Below are positions 20,135 to 31,660 of a DNA stretch of 64,000 nt, one piece after another. Made by a program: the position numbers and the translations under genes. The stretch is from Pseudenterobacter timonensis (GTDB lineage Bacteria > Pseudomonadota > Gammaproteobacteria > Enterobacterales > Enterobacteriaceae), in assembly GCF_900021175.1 (NCBI RefSeq), contig NZ_FCOP01000011.1:992001-1056000 (forward strand). The letters run 5' to 3'. The notes below the pieces were generated by a model. The model did not search any database. It saw nothing but the letters and a program-made list of their open reading frames with translations, and was not told where the DNA came from. Numbering within the stretch: the stretch's first letter is position 1; the number at the start of each line of letters is the position of its first letter.

Positions 20135-22051
20135 ATGAACCTGACGACACTGACCCACCCCCATGCGATCTGCCTGAACGCCAGGTTTACCGACCGCGAT
20201 GAGGCGATTCGAAAGCTCGCGCAGCGGCTCTGCGAGCTGGGAAAAATTAACGATCCGGCTGCGTATCTGGCGGAGGTGTTTCACCGGGAGACGCAGGGAC
20301 CGACGGCGCTGGGGGAGGGGCTGGCGGTGCCGCATGGCAAAACCGACGCGGTGAAGGAAGCGGCCTTCGCGGTGGCGACGCTTGGCGAGCCGCTGGAATG
20401 GGAAGGGGTGGACGGGCCGGAGCCGGTCAGGCTGATTTTTCTGCTGGCGATCCCGGCCTCGGAGGCGGGATCGACCCACATGCAGTTGCTGACCGCTCTG
20501 ACCACGCGGCTGGCGGATGATCGGCTCCGCGCGCGCGTAATGAGCGCCACCACGCCGGAAGCGCTGCTGGCGGCGCTCGACGCCCAGCCGGATAACGAGA
20601 CGCCGGCCAGCCTTGAGGATGCGCCGACTCTGGTCTGCGTAACCGCCTGTCCGGCGGGTATCGCCCATACCTATATGGCGGCGGAATATCTGGAAAAAGC
20701 CGGGCGCAAGCTGGGGGTGAATGTCGTTGTGGAAAAGCAGGGCGCCAACGGAATAGAAGGGCGGATTACCGATCGGCAGCTTCGCGATGCGCGGGCCTGC
20801 ATTTTTGCGGCGGAAGTGGCCATCAAGGAGAGCGAACGTTTCGCCGGTATCCCCACTATCGCCGTGCCGGTGGCTGAACCGCTGCGCCACGCGGAGGCGC
20901 TGATCGAGCGAGCGCTGGCCCTGGAGCCCTCACAGGGCGCGCGACCCAGCCAGACGACCTCTCCACAGGCCAAAGGGGTAAAGGCTGAGTTAAAGCAGGC
21001 GCTGCTCAGCGGCATCTCTTTCGCTGTGCCGCTCATTGTGGCGGGCGGAACGGTGCTGGCCGTGGCGGTGCTGCTGGCGCAGCTACTGGGCTTGCAGCAC
21101 CTTTTTGATCAGGAAAACTCCTGGCTGTGGATGTACCGCAAGCTTGGCGGCGGGATGCTGGGTATCCTGATGGTGCCGGTACTGGCGGCTTATACCGCCT
21201 TTTCGCTGGCGGATAAGCCCGGCCTGGCGCCAGGGTTTGCGGCGGGGCTGGCGGCCAACATGATCGGTTCCGGCTTTTTGGGCGCGGTGGCGGGCGGTCT
21301 GATTGCGGGCTACCTGATGCGCTGGGTCAAAAATCATATTCGCCTCAATAATCGCTATAACGGATTTCTGACCTACTACCTCTATCCGGTGATTGGCGTG
21401 CTGGGCGCGGGCAGCCTGATGCTGTTCGTAATTGGCCAGCCGGTGGCCTGGATTAATAACGGCCTGACCGCCTGGCTGAACGGCCTGTCCGGGGCGAATG
21501 CGCTGCTGCTTGGCGCTATTCTCGGCTTTATGTGTTCCTTTGATCTCGGCGGACCGGTGAACAAGGCCGCCTACGCCTTCTGTCTGGGGGCTATGGCCAA
21601 CGGTGTCTACGGCCCTTACGCCATCTTCGCCTCGGTCAAAATGGTCTCTGCCTTTACGGTGACCGCCGCGACGATGATCGCGCCCCGGCTGTTTAAGCAG
21701 TTTGAAATCGAAACGGGTAAATCCACCTGGCTGCTGGGGCTGGCGGGGATTACCGAAGGGGCGATTCCAATTGCGATTGAAGATCCGCTGCGGGTAATTG
21801 GCTCGCTGGTGCTCGGCTCGATGGTTACCGGTGCCATTGTCGGCGCGATGGGGGTAGGGCTTTCCACCCCGGGCGCGGGAATTTTCTCCCTGTTCTTACT
21901 CCATCATGGCGGGCTGGACGGCTTTGTCGCCGCAGGGGGCTGGTTTGGCGCGGCGCTGGTGGGAACAGCTCTCTCTACGTTGATTTTGCTGGCCTGGCGA
22001 CGTCAGGCGGTTAAACAGGGGAAATACATCACCGACAGCGTGATGCCGTAA
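20135..22051 (+). CDS. mngA: PTS EIIABC for 2-O-alpha-mannosyl-D-glycerate
   Basis: A fructose-family phosphotransferase permease that imports and phosphorylates mannosyl-D-glycerate. Domains: EIIA at residues 1-145 with phospho-His67 in AVPHGKT; EIIB at about 160-255 with the phospho-Cys in [20 protein letters not shown]; then a membrane EIIC with about ten hydrophobic segments including [20 protein letters not shown]. The start is ambiguous (GTG 20123, ATG 20132 or ATG 20135). I chose 20135 for its spacing from GAGG, giving 638 residues. It forms an operon with mngB. Confidence 0.94.
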   Translation: MNLTTLTHPHAICLNARFTDRDEAIRKLAQRLCELGKINDPAAYLAEVFHRETQGPTALGEGLAVPHGKTDAVKEAAFAVATLGEPLEWEGVDGPEPVRLIFLLAIPASEAGSTHMQLLTALTTRLADDRLRARVMSATTPEALLAALDAQPDNETPASLEDAPTLVCVTACPAGIAHTYMAAEYLEKAGRKLGVNVVVEKQGANGIEGRITDRQLRDARACIFAAEVAIKESERFAGIPTIAVPVAEPLRHAEALIERALALEPSQGARPSQTTSPQAKGVKAELKQALLSGISFAVPLIVAGGTVLAVAVLLAQLLGLQHLFDQENSWLWMYRKLGGGMLGILMVPVLAAYTAFSLADKPGLAPGFAAGLAANMIGSGFLGAVAGGLIAGYLMRWVKNHIRLNNRYNGFLTYYLYPVIGVLGAGSLMLFVIGQPVAWINNGLTAWLNGLSGANALLLGAILGFMCSFDLGGPVNKAAYAFCLGAMANGVYGPYAIFASVKMVSAFTVTAATMIAPRLFKQFEIETGKSTWLLGLAGITEGAIPIAIEDPLRVIGSLVLGSMVTGAIVGAMGVGLSTPGAGIFSLFLLHHGGLDGFVAAGGWFGAALVGTALSTLILLAWRRQAVKQGKYITDSVMP

Positions 22052-22074
22052 GATTTCAGGAAAAGGAAATAACG

Positions 22075-24708
22075 ATGAAAGCACTCTCACGGGTTCACAT
22101 TACGCCGCATATGCACTGGGATCGCGAGTGGTATTTCACCACCGAAGAGTCGCGTATTTTGCTGGTCAATAATATGGAGGAGATCCTGACCCGCCTTGAG
22201 CAGGACGCGGAGTATAAATATTACGTTCTCGACGGGCAGACGGCGGTACTGGAGGATTACTTTGCGGTCAAACCGGAAAACCGGGAGCGTGTCAGGGCGC
22301 TGGTGCAGGCTGGCAGGCTCATTATCGGGCCGTGGTATACCCAGACCGATACCACCATCGTGTCGGGGGAATCGATTGTGCGCAACCTGATGTACGGTAT
22401 GCGCGACTGCATGGCGTTTGGCGAGCCGATGAAAATTGGCTATCTGCCCGATTCGTTCGGTATGTCAGGCCAGCTTCCCCATATCTATAACGGTTTTGGC
22501 ATCCGACGCGCCATGTTCTGGCGCGGCTGTTCGGAGCGTCACGGCACCGATAAAACTGAGTTTCTGTGGCAAAGCAACGACGGAAGCGAAGTGGCGGCGC
22601 AGGTATTACCCCTGGGCTATGCCATCGGAAAATATCTGCCAGAAGATGAGGCGGGGTTGCGCAAGCGGCTCGACATTTATTTTGACGTGCTGGAAAAAGC
22701 TTCGCTCACGCAAGAGATCCTGTTGCCGAACGGCCACGATCAGATGCCGCTTCAGCAGAATATTTTCGCGGTAATGGATAAACTGCGCGAAATCTATCCG
22801 CAGCGCCGCTTCGTGATGAGCCGCTTTGAGGAGGTCTTTGAGCAGATTGAGGCCCAGCGTGAGCAGCTGGCGACCCTCACCGGGGAGTTTATCGACGGAA
22901 AATATATGCGCGTACACCGCACCATCGGTTCGACGCGGATGGATATCAAAATCGCCCACGGGCGCATTGAGAATAAAATCGTTAATCTCCTCGAGCCGCT
23001 GGCGACTATCGCCTGGACGCTCGGCTTTGAGTATCACCACGGCCTGCTGGAGAAAATGTGGAAGGAGATCTTAAAAAATCACGCCCACGACAGTATCGGC
23101 TGCTGCTGTAGCGACAAGGTTCATCGGGAAATCGTCGCCCGCTTTGAACTGGCGGAAGATATGGCCGACAACCTGATCCGCTTTTACATGCGCAAGATTG
23201 TCGACAATATGCCGCAAAGCGATCATGACAAACTGGTGTTGTTTAACCTGATGCCCTGGCCGCGGGAAGAGGTGATCAATACCACGGTGCGCCTGCGCGC
23301 CAGCCAGTTCCGCCTGCTGGATGACAAAGGCAATGAGATCCCCTTTTTCATCCGCCACGCCCGCGAAATTGACCCTGGCCTGATCGACAGGCAAATCGTC
23401 CATTACGGCAATTATGAGCCGTTTATGGAGTTTGATATTCAGCTCAGCCAGATCCTGCCCTCCATGGGCTACCGCACGCTTTATATCGAACCGCATAAGG
23501 CGGGACGCCTGCAGCAGGCGACGACAAGCCCTGACGCGCTGCTGGAGAACGCCTTCTGGCAGATCACGCTCAACTCCGACGGCACGCTGCGGCTGCGTGA
23601 TAAAGAGAGCGGCGTCATTTACGATCGCGTACTGGAGATTGAAGAGGGGTCAGATGATGGGGATGAATATGACTACTCCCCGGCGCGCGAAGAGTGGCTG
23701 CTCTCATCGGCGCAGTGTCAGCATGAGGTCGACGTTATCCACGAGGGGTGGCAGAGCCGGGCGCTGATTCGCTGCCGGATGGCGGTACCGCTTAATCTGG
23801 CCGAGCGCGCCGCCCGCCAGCGCAGCGGCTCGCTGGGTATAGAGATGGAGGTGACCTTAAGTCGGCACAGCCGCCGCATCGAGGTGACGGTCCATCTTGA
23901 TAATCAGGCGGATGATCACCGCGTACGGGTGCTTATCCCGACGCCGTTTGTCACCGACCACGTGCTGGCCGATACGCAGTTCGGCACGCAGACGCGCCCG
24001 GTGCGCGACGAGGCGATGGCCAGCTGGCAGGAGGAGGGCTGGAAAGAGGCGCCTGTGCCCGTCTGGAACCTGCTCAGCTACGCCACGCTCCAGGAGGGAC
24101 GCAACGGGCTGGCGCTCTTCAGCGAGGGGCTGCGGGAATTTGAGGTGGTGGGCGAGAGGCAAAAAAGCTTTGCGCTGACGCTGCTGCGCGGCGTCGGATT
24201 GCTCGGCAAAGAGGAGCTACTGCTGCGTCCGGGCAGGCCGTCGGGGATCAAAATGCCTGTTCCCGACTCGCAGGTGCGCGGTCTGTTGCACTGCCGCTTT
24301 AGCCTGTTTAGCTTTAGCGGTTCGCCGCTCAACGCGGGCGTCGCTCATCAGGCCAGAGCCTGGCTCACGCCGGTGCAGTGCTACAACAAAATTCCGTGGG
24401 ACGCCATGAAGCTCAACAAAGCGACCTTTACCACCCCGCAGAGCTTCAGTTTGCTCGCCGTGCCGCCGGTCGGTTGCGTACTGAGCACGCTAAAAAAGGC
24501 GGAAGATCGCGATGAGATCATCGTCCGGCTCTTTAACCCGTCAGAAACGGTCAGTTGCGACACAACCCTCTCTTTTGGAAACGAGACGGTGCGCTGTCGT
24601 GAAACGGGAATGGACGAAGTTCTCCTGCAAGAGAGTGAAGAAGGGGAGGGGCTCGCGGGGACGTTCCGGCCCTGCCAGTCCAGAACGTTCAGCGTGAAGC
24701 GGGGGTAA
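22075..24708 (+). CDS. mngB: Alpha-mannosidase, mannosyl-glycerate-6-phosphate hydrolase
   Basis: A glycoside hydrolase family 38 enzyme that splits imported 6-phosphomannosyl-glycerate into mannose-6-phosphate and glycerate. The 877 residues equal E. coli MngB. The N-terminal zinc-site signature [11 protein letters not shown] and the stretch [16 protein letters not shown] with the catalytic Asp are visible. [15 protein letters not shown] follows in the middle domain. It lies 23 bases after mngA and is followed by a terminator. Confidence 0.95.
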   Translation: MKALSRVHITPHMHWDREWYFTTEESRILLVNNMEEILTRLEQDAEYKYYVLDGQTAVLEDYFAVKPENRERVRALVQAGRLIIGPWYTQTDTTIVSGESIVRNLMYGMRDCMAFGEPMKIGYLPDSFGMSGQLPHIYNGFGIRRAMFWRGCSERHGTDKTEFLWQSNDGSEVAAQVLPLGYAIGKYLPEDEAGLRKRLDIYFDVLEKASLTQEILLPNGHDQMPLQQNIFAVMDKLREIYPQRRFVMSRFEEVFEQIEAQREQLATLTGEFIDGKYMRVHRTIGSTRMDIKIAHGRIENKIVNLLEPLATIAWTLGFEYHHGLLEKMWKEILKNHAHDSIGCCCSDKVHREIVARFELAEDMADNLIRFYMRKIVDNMPQSDHDKLVLFNLMPWPREEVINTTVRLRASQFRLLDDKGNEIPFFIRHAREIDPGLIDRQIVHYGNYEPFMEFDIQLSQILPSMGYRTLYIEPHKAGRLQQATTSPDALLENAFWQITLNSDGTLRLRDKESGVIYDRVLEIEEGSDDGDEYDYSPAREEWLLSSAQCQHEVDVIHEGWQSRALIRCRMAVPLNLAERAARQRSGSLGIEMEVTLSRHSRRIEVTVHLDNQADDHRVRVLIPTPFVTDHVLADTQFGTQTRPVRDEAMASWQEEGWKEAPVPVWNLLSYATLQEGRNGLALFSEGLREFEVVGERQKSFALTLLRGVGLLGKEELLLRPGRPSGIKMPVPDSQVRGLLHCRFSLFSFSGSPLNAGVAHQARAWLTPVQCYNKIPWDAMKLNKATFTTPQSFSLLAVPPVGCVLSTLKKAEDRDEIIVRLFNPSETVSCDTTLSFGNETVRCRETGMDEVLLQESEEGEGLAGTFRPCQSRTFSVKRG

Positions 24709-24727
24709 ACTTTCCGGCGTCGATTCA

Positions 24728-24752
24728 GGGCCACCTTAGCGGTGGCCTTTTT
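24728..24752 (+). terminator. Terminator after mngB
   Basis: GGGCCACC / GGTGGCC stem with a short loop, followed by T5. Confidence 0.88.
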
Positions 24753-25034
24753 GCCTCTTAGTTTCGGTGCGGTGTTAATTCCGTTAATATGAAAAGTAGC
24801 GCAAATGTAATTATTGGCATGAGTCCTGCGCGGGCGAGAAACTGTGATCCACGCGGTATCTCAGCATGACCTACTAAAAATGCGAGTCGCTTTCCCTGAG
24901 GTTAATAAATATCACTAAGTTTTATATTTGTTATGGCTATTAACAACTGATAAAGGTTTTTATTTATACATATCGTTAACAAGGTTTTTACTGTTGTCAC
25001 CTCGAAACCACACAATTAACAACGTAACGGCCAA

Positions 25035-25048
25035 TTGATTTAAATCAA
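25035..25048. promoter_or_regulatory. FNR box in the cydA control region
   Basis: TTGAT-TTAA-ATCAA is a perfect match to the FNR consensus. It lies in the 674-base mngB-cydA gap. The surroundings have several GTTAA-type repeats compatible with ArcA sites. In E. coli, ArcA activates cyd at low oxygen and FNR represses it under full anaerobiosis. Otherwise the gap is AT-rich with no gene other than the short frames before cydA. Confidence 0.85.
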
Positions 25049-25360
25049 TGTTTAATGGTTGGAAAAAGACTCCAAAAGGCGTTAAATTGTTCCCGATCAA
25101 ACCAGCCGAAAAGCGGCAAATTCCCGAGATCTTGATCGCCGTCGTAAAACGTAAATCCCGTTCAATAAAAACCTGTTTATTGTAAGGGTTTTGCGGCGTA
25201 TTATATTCGAGGGATCAATTTTGGTTTTTTCTTAACGTATTTGTAACCTTTTTCACCTTTTGTCTCGTATTAAAAATAAGAGGCGCTTGAGGTTATCGAT
25301 AAATTGGTATTGGGGCATGCGTGTGAACCCTTTCTAACGGGGTTCATTCTCGGAGTCTTC

Positions 25361-25383
25361 ATGCGATGAGCAAGGAGTCATGA
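25361..25383 (+). other. Two overlapping minimal ORFs leading into cydA
   Basis: ATG CGA TGA (25361-25369, Met-Arg-stop) has a GGAG ribosome site at good spacing. Its stop overlaps ATG AGC AAG GAG TCA TGA (25366-25383, MSKES), and that stop overlaps the cydA ATG at 25383. The AAGGAG inside the second frame is also the cydA ribosome site. The layout would allow ribosome relay into cydA; it could also be chance. Confidence 0.35.
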
Positions 25384-26951
25384 TGTTAGATGTAGTCGAA
25401 CTGTCGCGCTTACAGTTTGCCTTGACCGCGATGTACCACTTCCTTTTTGTGCCGCTGACGCTGGGTATGGCGTTCCTGCTGGCCATTATGGAAACGGTCT
25501 ACGTCCTCTCCGGCAAACAGATTTATAAAGATATGACCAAGTTCTGGGGCAAGTTGTTTGGGATCAACTTTGCACTGGGCGTGGCAACCGGCCTGACCAT
25601 GGAGTTCCAGTTCGGGACAAACTGGTCTTACTATTCCCACTATGTTGGGGATATTTTCGGTGCGCCGCTGGCCATTGAAGGTCTGATGGCCTTCTTCCTC
25701 GAATCCACCTTTGTAGGTCTGTTCTTCTTTGGCTGGGATCGTTTGGGCAAAGTTCAGCACATGGCGGTCACCTGGCTGGTGGCGTTAGGCTCTAACCTCT
25801 CTGCCCTCTGGATTCTGGTCGCTAACGGCTGGATGCAGAACCCGGTCGCCTCTGACTTCAACTTCGAAACCATGCGCATGGAGATGGTCAGCTTCTCCGA
25901 GCTGGTGCTTAACCCGGTTGCACAGGTGAAGTTCGTCCACACCGTCGCCTCAGGCTACGTCTGCGGCGCGATGTTTATTCTCGGCATCAGCGCTTACTAT
26001 ATGCTGCGCGGTCGTGATTTCGCCTTTGCAAAACGCTCCTTCGCCATCGCCGCAAGCTTTGGTATGGCGGCGATTCTCTCCGTTATCGTTCTGGGTGATG
26101 AATCTGGCTACGAGATGGGCGACGTGCAGAAAACCAAGCTGGCAGCCATCGAAGCCGAATGGGAAACCCAGCCGGCGCCTGCTGCGTTCACGCTGTTTGG
26201 TATTCCCGATCAGGATGCGCAGGAGAACCACTTTGCCATTCAGATCCCTTACGCGCTGGGCATCATCGCGACGCGCTCCGTGGATAAACAGGTTACCGGC
26301 CTGAAAGAGCTGATGGAGCAACACGAAGAGCGTATCCGTAACGGCATGAAGGCTTACTCCCTGCTGGAACAGCTGCGCGCTGGGGCGACCGATCAGGCCG
26401 TTCGCGATCAGTTTAACGACGTCAAAAAAGATCTGGGCTACGGTCTGCTGCTGAAACGCTATACCCCGAACGTCACCGACGCGACGGAAGCGCAAATTCA
26501 GATGGCGACAAAAGATTCGATTCCACGCGTTGCGCCGCTTTACTTCGCGTTCCGTATCATGGTGGGCTGTGGCGTGCTGATGCTGCTGATCATTGCCGCC
26601 TCCTTCTGGAGCGTGATTCGTAACCGTATCGGCGAGAAAAAATGGCTGCTGCGCACCGCGCTCTACGCCATTCCGCTGCCGTGGATCGCTATCGAATCTG
26701 GCTGGTTTGTGGCGGAATATGGCCGTCAGCCGTGGGCGATTGGTGAAGTGCTGCCCACCGCGGTGGCCAACTCCTCCCTGACGGCGGGCGATCTGATTTT
26801 CTCCATGCTGCTGATTTGTGGTCTTTATACCCTGTTCCTGGTGGCCGAACTGTTCCTGATGTTCAAGTTCGCGCGCTTAGGCCCAAGCAGCCTGAAAACC
26901 GGCCGCTACCACTACGAGCAGTCCACCGTGACTACTCAGCCGGCACGCTAA
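25383..26951 (+). CDS. cydA: Cytochrome bd-I ubiquinol oxidase subunit I
   Basis: A haem-carrying quinol oxidase subunit used at low oxygen. Starting at the second of two ATGs (25383, [19 protein letters not shown]) gives 522 residues as in E. coli. His19 is the haem b595/d ligand. The later His in [12 protein letters not shown] and the Met region are the b558 ligands. The periplasmic Q-loop (about residues 250-330) binds quinol. About nine membrane helices are evident. First gene of cydABX-ybgE. Confidence 0.98.
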   Translation: MLDVVELSRLQFALTAMYHFLFVPLTLGMAFLLAIMETVYVLSGKQIYKDMTKFWGKLFGINFALGVATGLTMEFQFGTNWSYYSHYVGDIFGAPLAIEGLMAFFLESTFVGLFFFGWDRLGKVQHMAVTWLVALGSNLSALWILVANGWMQNPVASDFNFETMRMEMVSFSELVLNPVAQVKFVHTVASGYVCGAMFILGISAYYMLRGRDFAFAKRSFAIAASFGMAAILSVIVLGDESGYEMGDVQKTKLAAIEAEWETQPAPAAFTLFGIPDQDAQENHFAIQIPYALGIIATRSVDKQVTGLKELMEQHEERIRNGMKAYSLLEQLRAGATDQAVRDQFNDVKKDLGYGLLLKRYTPNVTDATEAQIQMATKDSIPRVAPLYFAFRIMVGCGVLMLLIIAASFWSVIRNRIGEKKWLLRTALYAIPLPWIAIESGWFVAEYGRQPWAIGEVLPTAVANSSLTAGDLIFSMLLICGLYTLFLVAELFLMFKFARLGPSSLKTGRYHYEQSTVTTQPAR

Positions 26952-26966
26952 GACAGGAGTCGTCAA

Positions 26967-28106
26967 ATGATCGATTATGAAGTATTACGTTTTATCTGGT
27001 GGCTGCTGGTTGGTGTGCTGCTGATTGGCTTTGCGGTGACAGACGGGTTCGACATGGGGGTGGGCATGCTCACCCGCTTCCTCGGCCGTAGCGATACCGA
27101 GCGCCGGATCATGATTAACTCCATCGCCCCGCACTGGGACGGTAACCAGGTGTGGCTGATCACCGCCGGCGGCGCGCTCTTCGCTGCCTGGCCGATGGTC
27201 TACGCGGCTGCGTTCTCCGGCTTTTATGTGGCGATGATCCTGGTGTTGGCCTCTCTTTTCTTCCGTCCGGTTGGTTTTGACTATCGCTCGAAGATTGAGG
27301 ACAACCGCTGGCGTAACCTGTGGGACTGGGGCATCTTCATCGGCAGCTTTGTGCCACCGCTGGTGATTGGCGTGGCCTTCGGCAACCTGCTGCAGGGCGT
27401 ACCGTTCAACATCGATGAATATATGCGCCTTTACTACACCGGTAACTTCTTCCAGCTGCTGAACCCGTTCGGCCTGCTGGCGGGCGTGGTGAGCGTGGCG
27501 ATGATCATCACCCAGGGGGCGACCTATCTGCAAATGCGTACCGTTGGCGAGCTGCATCTGCGCTCCCGCGCCGTGGCGCAGGTTGCCGCGCTGGTTACCC
27601 TGGTGGGCTTTGCTCTGGCGGGCGTCTGGGTGGTTTACGGTATTGAGGGCTTTGTTGTGACCTCGGCTATTAACCACGTTGCGCCGTCGAATCCGCTGAC
27701 CAAAGAGGTGGTTCGTCAGGCGGGCGCATGGCTGGTGAACTTCAATAACACGCCGATTCTGTGGGCAATTCCGGCACTGGGTGTCGTGCTGCCGCTGCTG
27801 ACGGTGCTCACTTCGCGCCTGGAAAAAGGGGCGCTGGCGTTCGTCTTCTCTTCTCTGACGCTCGCCTGCATCATCCTGACTGCCGGTATCGCGATGTTCC
27901 CGTTTGTTATGCCGTCCAGCACTATGCCGAATGCGAGCCTGACCATGTGGGATGCGACCTCCAGCCAGATGACGCTGAACCTGATGACCTACGTGGCCTG
28001 CGTGTTTGTCCCGATCATTCTGCTCTACACCGGCTGGTGTTACTGGAAAATGTTCGGACGCATCACGAAAGAGCATATCGAAAGCAACACCCACTCTATG
28101 TACTAA
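26967..28106 (+). CDS. cydB: Cytochrome bd-I ubiquinol oxidase subunit II
   Basis: The second large subunit of the bd oxidase, 379 residues with about eight membrane helices. The N-terminus (MIDYEVLRFIWWLLVGVLLI) and the stretch AVTDGFDMGVGMLTRF are typical. It begins 15 bases after cydA and is followed by cydX after 14 bases. Confidence 0.98.
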   Translation: MIDYEVLRFIWWLLVGVLLIGFAVTDGFDMGVGMLTRFLGRSDTERRIMINSIAPHWDGNQVWLITAGGALFAAWPMVYAAAFSGFYVAMILVLASLFFRPVGFDYRSKIEDNRWRNLWDWGIFIGSFVPPLVIGVAFGNLLQGVPFNIDEYMRLYYTGNFFQLLNPFGLLAGVVSVAMIITQGATYLQMRTVGELHLRSRAVAQVAALVTLVGFALAGVWVVYGIEGFVVTSAINHVAPSNPLTKEVVRQAGAWLVNFNNTPILWAIPALGVVLPLLTVLTSRLEKGALAFVFSSLTLACIILTAGIAMFPFVMPSSTMPNASLTMWDATSSQMTLNLMTYVACVFVPIILLYTGWCYWKMFGRITKEHIESNTHSMY

Positions 28107-28120
28107 GTCAGGAGCTAAAT

Positions 28121-28234
28121 ATGTGGTATTTCGCATGGATTTTAGGAACGCTTCTTGCCTGTGCTTTCGGTGTCATTACCGCGCTGGCGCTTGAGCACGT
28201 CGAAGCGACCAAAACGGGTGAAGAACCGCGCTAA
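28121..28234 (+). CDS. cydX: Cytochrome bd-I small subunit CydX
   Basis: A 37-residue single-span peptide needed for stable, active bd oxidase. The sequence begins MWYFAWILGTLLACAFGVIT and ends TGEEPR, matching E. coli CydX. A GGAG ribosome site precedes the ATG. Its TAA overlaps the ybgE ATG (TAATG). Confidence 0.95.
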   Translation: MWYFAWILGTLLACAFGVITALALEHVEATKTGEEPR

Positions 28235-28527
28235 TGATCAACATTATCGCGACGCTCTATAACGTCATGGATAAGCGCCCGTTAAGGGCGCTTTCCCTGC
28301 TGATGGCGTTAGCGCTGGCGGGCTGCATCTTTTGGGACCCGACGCGCTTTGCGGCCAGGACCAGCGAGCTGGAAATCTGGCACGGTTTTCTGATGATGTG
28401 GGCAGTCTGCGCCGGGGTGATCCACGGCGTTGGCTTCCGTCCAAAGGCGGTGCACTGGCAGGGCATTTTCTGCCCCCTGCTGGCGGATATCGTGCTGCTC
28501 GTCGGCCTTATCTTCTTCTTCTTTTGA
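28234..28527 (+). CDS. ybgE: Cyd operon membrane protein YbgE
   Basis: A 97-residue inner-membrane protein with three hydrophobic segments. It is conserved as the fourth gene of the cyd operon in enterics; its function is not established. Recognised by its start (MINIIATLYNVMDKRPLRAL) and by coupling to cydX. The hydrophobic C-terminus ends LVGLIFFFF. Confidence 0.93.
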   Translation: MINIIATLYNVMDKRPLRALSLLMALALAGCIFWDPTRFAARTSELEIWHGFLMMWAVCAGVIHGVGFRPKAVHWQGIFCPLLADIVLLVGLIFFFF

Positions 28528-28549
28528 AAGCCGCCTCACCCTTAATGCT

Positions 28550-28569
28550 ATGGGCTTACCCGGGCCCAT
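28550..28569 (+). other. Hairpin between ybgE and ybgC
   Basis: ATGGGC / GCCCAT inverted repeat with an 8-base loop, followed by AAAAATTT rather than a T run. It may be a weak terminator or RNA end between the cyd and tol units. A promoter for ybgC-tol probably lies in 28570-28660. Confidence 0.4.
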
Positions 28570-28669
28570 AAAAATTTACTCTCCGTTTACTTTCCCCCAT
28601 TCCAAACCAACTTGCCCGCGCGTATAGTAGCGAAGTTTAAAAGCTCTAATTGCATTACCGGGATGTAAC

Positions 28670-29763
<1,094 letters not shown>

Positions 29764-29766
29764 ACC

Positions 29767-30195
29767 ATGGCCAGATCGCGTGGACGAGGTCGTCGCGAAC
29801 TTAAGTCCGAAATTAACATCGTTCCGCTGCTGGACGTACTGCTGGTGCTGCTGCTGATCTTTATGGCGACAGCGCCCATCATTACCCAAAGCGTGGAAGT
29901 AGATCTGCCGGATGCGACAGAATCGAAGACGGTGAGCACCAATGATGATCCTCCGGTCATTATTGAAGTGTCCGGCGTAGGACAGTACAGCGTGGTGGTG
30001 GATAAAGATCGTCTGGATCAGCTCCCGCCTGAGCAGGTTATTGCCGAAGCGCAGCGCCGCCTGACGTCAAATCCGAAAACGGTCTTTTTAATCGGTGGCG
30101 CAAAAGATGTGCCTTACGATGAAATTATTAAAGCGCTGAACCTACTGCATAGCGCAGGTGTGAAGTCAGTCGGTTTAATGACTCAGCCTATTTAA
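29767..30195 (+). CDS. tolR: Tol-Pal system subunit TolR
   Basis: A single-span inner-membrane partner of TolQ, homologous to ExbD and MotB. The 142 residues carry the conserved membrane Asp in INIVPLLDVLLVLLLIFMAT near residue 23. A periplasmic domain follows that can bind peptidoglycan. The ATG is 3 bases after the tolQ stop. Confidence 0.97.
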   Translation: MARSRGRGRRELKSEINIVPLLDVLLVLLLIFMATAPIITQSVEVDLPDATESKTVSTNDDPPVIIEVSGVGQYSVVVDKDRLDQLPPEQVIAEAQRRLTSNPKTVFLIGGAKDVPYDEIIKALNLLHSAGVKSVGLMTQPI

Positions 30196-30233
30196 TCATC
30201 TGCGTAGCGGTGACGAGTTTTTGGGAACCAATA

Positions 30234-31526
30234 GTGTCAAAGGCAACCGAACAAAACGATAAGCTTAAGCGAGCGATAATTATCTCCGCGGTGCTGCACG
30301 TCATCCTTTTTGCAGCCCTGATCTGGAGTTCGTTCGATGAGCATATAGATGCAGCTGCTGGCGGCGGTGGGGGCGCTATCGACGCGGTAATGGTGGATCC
30401 CGGCGCGGTAGTGCAAAACTACAACCGGCAGCAACAGCAGCAGGCGAGTGCGAAACGGGCGCAAGCACAGCGGGAAAAAGAGGCGCAACAGCAGGCCGAG
30501 GAGCTGCGTGAAAAGCAGGCCGCGGAGCAGGAGCGACTCAAGCAGCTTGAGAAAGAACGTTTGCAGGCGCAGGAAGCGGCTCGCGAGCAGGCGGAACAGC
30601 AGAAGCAGGCGGAAGAAGCCGCGAAGAAAGCCCAGGAGCAGCAGAAGCAGGCGGAAGAGGCAGCAGCTAAAGCCGCCGCGGATGCGAAAGCGAAGGCTGA
30701 CGCGCAGGCGAAAGAGGCCGCAGAAGCTGCGAAGAAAGCCGCAGCGGACGCCCAGAAGAAAGCGGAAGCCGAAGCTGCAAAAGCGGCCGCCGACGCGAAG
30801 AAGAAAGCGGAAGCCGAAGCTGCAAAAGCGGCTGCCGACGCGAAGAAGAAAGCGGAAGCTGAGGCGGCAAAACAGGCTCAGGCTGAAGCGGCGAAAAAGG
30901 CTGCGGCTGAGAAAGCCGCCGCCGAAAAAGCCGCTGCCGCGGAAAAAGCTGCGGCAGCCAAAGCCGCAGCAGCGGAAAAAGCCGCCGCCGAAAAAGCGGC
31001 TGCCGAGAAGGCCGCCGCCGATAAGAAAGCAGCCGCTGAAAAGGCCGCAGCGAAAGCCGCTGCTGATAAGAAAGCCGCAGCAGATAAAGCGGCCGCAGCT
31101 AAAAAAGCGGCTGCGGACAAGGCGGCTGCGGCGGATGTTGACGATCTTTTCGGTGACCTTAGCTCGGGTAAGAATGCGCCGAAAGGGACAAATAGTGGTA
31201 GCGCAGGAGGCTCCTCGCCTGCTAAAGGAAGTAAGCCGGGGCAGGGGGGCGCATCTCAGGCTGAGATCGCTTCCTATATTGCGCAGGTACAGGCCGCTAT
31301 TCGTGGGCATCTCTACGACTGGGATACCTATAAAGGCAAAATGTGTACGCTGCGCGTGAACCTCAGCGCGGATGGGACGATACTTAGCGTGAAGCAGGAA
31401 GGGGGCGACCCGGCGTTTTGTCAGCAGATGTTGGCGGCAACCAGCAGAATGACAAAGTTCCCGAAACCACCTTCTCAGGCTGTGTACGAAACGTTCAAAA
31501 ATGCACCGCTGGATTTCAAACCATAA
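30234..31526 (+). CDS. tolA: Tol-Pal system bridging protein TolA
   Basis: TolA spans the periplasm and links the TolQR motor to Pal and TolB at the outer membrane; it is also a colicin and phage entry point. The start GTG 30234 (MSKATEQNDKLKRAIIISAV) gives 430 residues. Domain I is the membrane anchor with Ser18 and His22. Domain II is a very long Ala/Lys/Glu helix (about residues 60-300) with tandem 15-residue repeats. Domain III is globular, with the disulfide Cys pair in GKMCTLRV and DPAFCQQM. Domain III has clearly diverged from E. coli, as expected from colicin and phage pressure. The linker and length also differ. Confidence 0.96.
   Translation: MSKATEQNDKLKRAIIISAVLHVILFAALIWSSFDEHIDAAAGGGGGAIDAVMVDPGAVVQNYNRQQQQQASAKRAQAQREKEAQQQAEELREKQAAEQERLKQLEKERLQAQEAAREQAEQQKQAEEAAKKAQEQQKQAEEAAAKAAADAKAKADAQAKEAAEAAKKAAADAQKKAEAEAAKAAADAKKKAEAEAAKAAADAKKKAEAEAAKQAQAEAAKKAAAEKAAAEKAAAAEKAAAAKAAAAEKAAAEKAAAEKAAADKKAAAEKAAAKAAADKKAAADKAAAAKKAAADKAAAADVDDLFGDLSSGKNAPKGTNSGSAGGSSPAKGSKPGQGGASQAEIASYIAQVQAAIRGHLYDWDTYKGKMCTLRVNLSADGTILSVKQEGGDPAFCQQMLAATSRMTKFPKPPSQAVYETFKNAPLDFKP
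30762..30851 (+). repeat. Tandem 45-bp repeat inside tolA
   Basis: Two nearly identical 45-base units (30762-30806, 30807-30851) encode AEAEAAKAAADAKKK twice, with related units on either side. It extends the helical domain of TolA and is a likely site of length variation by slippage. Confidence 0.85.
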
Positions 31527-31629
31527 GCTACAGTTTCCCCGTGTGAGCGGGGAACGGAGTTCCGGTTTTAATCACAGGGCGTGAGTAGTTTTGTCTATTT
31601 GAGTTTGTTAACATTCTGCTAAATTATCA

Positions 31630-31645
31630 TGGGTAACGTTACCCA
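31630..31645. promoter_or_regulatory. Perfect 16-bp palindrome before tolB
   Basis: TGGGTAAC-GTTACCCA is a perfect palindrome with a central CG, the symmetry typical of LacI-family operators. It lies 16 bases before the tolB start in the 134-base tolA-tolB gap. It could be an operator or an RNA hairpin next to the ribosome site. No regulator is identified. Confidence 0.45.
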
Positions 31646-31660
31646 GGTAAGGGAGATATG

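Noticed and set aside
19152-24708. mngR-mngAB as a recently acquired island
   Set aside because: The genes sit in the same position as in E. coli, with similar base composition and no mobility genes or boundary repeats.
30237-31310. Long frames on both strands over tolA (Arg/Lys-rich, and Phe/Gly/Cys-rich)
   Set aside because: They are shifted readings of the Ala/Lys/Glu repeat of TolA and mirror its repeat units.
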